A stretch of 64,000 bases of DNA from Chiua virens (Eukaryota; Basidiomycota; Agaricomycetes; Boletales; Boletaceae): assembly GCA_019787685.1 (NCBI GenBank), contig JAHNUO010000004.1, positions 2,356,001 to 2,420,000 on the forward strand. The letters run 5' to 3'. The first letter of the stretch is position 1; every line of letters starts with the position of its first letter. Positions 60,801 through 64,000 of the stretch are shown in pieces. The notes below the pieces were generated by a model. The model was not told where the DNA came from and did not search any database. It worked only from the letters and a program-made list of their open reading frames with translations. Both the position numbers and the translations under genes were made by a program.

Positions 60801-63800
60801 GGTCCAATGGGACCTCCGAGGTGTTCTTTAAATACGTGACGTTCCCCTGTCAACTTGAATAGTTCAGATGTATCCGGGACCGAATGAGAGGTACTGATCA
60901 GGTAATACTGGTGGATCTGGACACCGCGCTGGTCTGTACATGTGACACGACGACGACGTGTGTCTTTGGTGTTCAATAAAGGACCAGGATAAGTAATTGA
61001 AATACATTCAGTACCAATACAATGTCGAGCTCTCGACGTGGAACATGCAAGACGTCGAGTCGAGGATCGACATGTGTATCAAGACACGGACGTTCTACTC
61101 GTCAACGACCGTCCGGAACCGAACGAGCCTGTCAAACCATAATTAAATAACGATGCAATCATGGATGTGGACGATGTCTGTCAACATGCGTTCTCAAACA
61201 GATGGTCGTCGATGGTCAGCACTGTCAAGGCACATTCAAGCATGGAATTGATTATCGAGATATATCGACCGCTCACGTTGAAGATGACTGTGTTCATGAT
61301 CTCATTGAAATGCGCACCTGGAAGTGCTTTACTAGGCTCCGTACTCTGTCGAGCGGCGGGCGGAACATCCCGATCGCCTTCGACCCGACCGCGAGATCGA
61401 GAAACGACGTCGGTCGGCGACGTAGAGAGTGGATCGAACGGCCTGGTCGCGGCGCCGACGAAGCACCGTACAGCTACGGGTCCACCAGTTGATCTTACCG
61501 ATGTCCCAGGCACCGGGTATCCCCCGGACCGGACCTCCCCGGACCGGTGATTGGACCCCGACAACCTAGCCAATGAAACTGCCCTGATGAGTCAAACCAA
61601 GTCAGAGATCGATTCCGCGAGACTTGTCATCGCCTATCACGATGAAGCTAGTACGATCTCGGCACTCCAAACTCTGAGAGGCAAGGTCGTGCGCGCAATA
61701 CTCGCCGGGCGGATCTTGTTCTTGTTCTTCATTTGGCTTCCCAGATACAGCAGGTTCCTGCTCAGGGTAAGCGAACAATGAAGAGGGAAAAAGTTGTGTT
61801 CACCAGTCCTGCTATCATAAAGGTACCGAGTGCGCACTGTTTGATCAATTGATTTGATAACAAGGGAAAGCGTTCCAGTGTCCGAGTTGGTCGCTGTCAA
61901 ATGTTCGGGTACGATGGCATTGCCGCTCCTCGAGCAAGACACGAGAACAACCCGAGCTTGTCGGTTGTCGCATCAAAGCAACCGTCAACATACCTCCGTC
62001 ACCAACATGCCCATGCGTCGACGACGGCTTGTCCCCTCTCTCTCCACCAGGTACATCGTTCCACATGGACCACTAATATCTTCACCACTTGCGCGCGAAA
62101 TGAAATGGAACGATCGGAGTAATACTGCCGTTCACAGTGTGGTCTTCAAATCGAAACGCGCCCATGGTTCATACTTGGGTCTTTCCGAGCGCCCGATACT
62201 TAAATCGGCTGTCGTACCTGACACAAGAATGTTCAAAAGGAAGTCAATCAAGATACAGATAACCGCCGAGTATCCGAGCTGCGCCGCGAATTACCAACCG
62301 ATATCGAACCACGAAAAAGCATCGGTCTCGGAATACGTCCATTAGACGATGTCCAGTGAACTGTGAATGCTGTAGACGCAGTCAGTTCTGAAATCGGACA
62401 CGACCAAATGTAAAAGGAAATTCCATGTTCACCTGACCACCCATCCGCGCCCAGAGTTAGACACTTGATCCCGTTGCTGTGCATCCCAGCACGGTGGCGA
62501 GAGCCTGCCAAATGTTGACTAGCAAGATTTTATTTCTGTAGCGGTGATTTGATATTCTAAAACCCGCGAGGCGAAGACAAACAGGCCGCGGGTGTGCCTG
62601 AGTACACCCCATATATGACTGCATCGGTTGATGCGTCCACACGGTGGGCGGGTGGTAACGCTGCGTGTATCGTAAACGTAGTGGTTCGACCCGCGTATAT
62701 GTACAAGTCGACGCACGAAACGAACATACGAGTGGAGAGTGGCCATATGGTCATTCAATATGTCGACATCTCGAAGGCCCGAATGGCGTTGAATGGATAA
62801 TTTCCGTGCCTGTCGTCCCGTCGGAACCAGGTACCATCTGATTTGGACCTGAGTCTTTGATGCAGGGGTTCGTAAGTTCTGAATCATGATGATGGGCATC
62901 CTCTCCTTTTCCTTGGTAGATTGCGAGATCTTTCGCTATGTGTGGATCTGAACTTTGAAGTTAAACTGTGGATTGCACTGGTATGCGTCAGAAGCGTGCG
63001 TCACCTTTCCTGCTTTAGCTCTCTTTTCGTTCCAATCAGACATGCCAAGTCGCCCAAAGTTCTTTAGAGCACAGGACGGGTGTCCATGTCAACTTCTGCC
63101 CCATCAGGCCTGTGCCAAGGTCAAAGTACAAACTCGCAGGGGTGACACATACTATGGCGACCCTGGCTTTCTTTCTGGCACCGGACAGGCGAAATTAGAA
63201 ATATGTACGATCATCACGCAGCCGCGGCGAGTACACTCCACTCGCGACGCAGCAAAAGACTGAATCTTGTATCCTTGGTCGTCCTGCCAAAATTCCGCAG
63301 TCACTAGCCTGTGCAGCGGTGCAAAGTCCGCGGCCTTCACCCCCCAAATACCACGCAAGGCGCAAACGGGGGTGGGGGAGATGTAGAACTTTGGAAGTCC
63401 ATTTCAAAACCTTGTCTATGTTGGGGTGTGCGGCGCGAGTACCCCGACCGGAGTTCTTTGAAATGGTGCAACGCACACATGTCTGGTGGATGATTGCACC
63501 GCGAGCAGGCAATCATGTAGCTCGGGTCAAGGAACCGAACGATCGTCTATGGGCGCGTTGCCGCGATATAACCTAATCCGGCACCCGGAAAAAAGAAACA
63601 AACCTGTGCAGTGCCACGAAGGAATTGGCCTTAGACTTGGTCGGTACTAGTCCCTTACTTATTATGGCGCGTTCGGAAATTTGAATGGTCGTTGGGAGGT
63701 ACAACGAAGCGACGGTTGTAACCGGGCTTTTGCGCGGGCATCCATACGGCTTGCTCTCGGCGCATGGACATGAACCGATGCACCGGAATGAGCGACCCTG

Positions 63801-64000
63801 TTTCTAAGTGTGAGTATACTCAATGGTATTCCATACCGAAGCTGATGCGTAACAGACAACGATGCCTTGATTTCTTGCTGAATAACGTCGTGGATCGTAT
63901 ACTGACTTTACGGTCAGTTTCTCGGGTTTGCCAGATGTGTCTTTGGAAAATCGGTAACCGAGGACATTTGATGAAATACAGGGTGCGGGCCTCAAAAATC
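57874..64000. other. Crz1 upstream region and gene-poor right end
   Basis: Beyond the Crz1 start the DNA shows only short frames. Pyrimidine tracts occur at 58182-58192 and 59713-59724. Minus-strand frames at 59959-60410 and 60608-60976, and overlapping frames at 61161-61781, are open but carry no motif and no convincing splice partners. The long upstream region may hold a large regulated promoter for Crz1 and genes I cannot recognise by eye. Confidence 0.35.

Noticed and set aside
61161..61781. Overlapping open frames on both strands near the right end
   Set aside because: No motif, no consistent exon joining, and similar frame lengths on both strands suggest chance openness in GC-rich DNA.

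Overview
The window looks like nuclear DNA from a mushroom-forming basidiomycete (Agaricomycetes). The protein genes are split by many 45-85 bp GT-AG introns with occasional tiny exons. There is a tandem family of seven-membrane-segment proteins with the DUF6533 signature, which is typical of Agaricomycetes. The recognisable genes (ODC, Xbp1-type APSES factor, SPX phosphate transporter, Rai1, Crz1, Whi5-like protein) are fungal. I saw no bacterial operons, CRISPR, rRNA or convincing tRNA. Exon models were built by hand from splice signals. For ODC, APSES, the transporter, Whi5, Rai1, P450, the 783-aa orphan and the protease, the summed exon lengths are a multiple of three.

Layout: 1-3.3 kb has no clear gene. 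At 3.36-4.97 kb (+) lies ornithine decarboxylase. At 5.75-7.69 kb (+) lies an Xbp1-type APSES/KilA-N transcription factor. A 3.3 kb spacer follows. At 10.99-14.57 kb (+) is a low-affinity phosphate transporter with an N-terminal SPX domain. At 14.7-26.8 kb (-) are four tandem DUF6533-type membrane protein copies: three look intact and the third is a broken pseudogene split by a GC-rich tandem repeat. Relic repeats separate and flank the copies. At 28.66-29.99 kb (-) is a seven-bladed WD40 protein.

The densest stretch is 32.5-45.4 kb: a Whi5-like G1/S regulator (-), Rai1 decapping nuclease (-), a small unknown gene (+), a cytochrome P450 (-), a 783-aa conserved-looking orphan (-) and a secreted pepsin-type aspartic protease (-). 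From 45.4 to 55.5 kb the DNA is gene-poor with coding-like fragments but no intact gene I can support. At 55.54-57.87 kb (-) is the calcineurin-responsive C2H2 factor Crz1, carrying an apparent one-base frameshift near its N-terminus. From 57.9 kb to the end I see nothing convincing.

The genes do not form one obvious pathway. Several are nutrient or stress regulators (polyamine synthesis, SPX phosphate uptake, Crz1, an Xbp1-like APSES factor, a Whi5-like repressor), but any functional link between them is inference. The P450 and the protease are neighbours without the other enzymes expected of a secondary-metabolite cluster.
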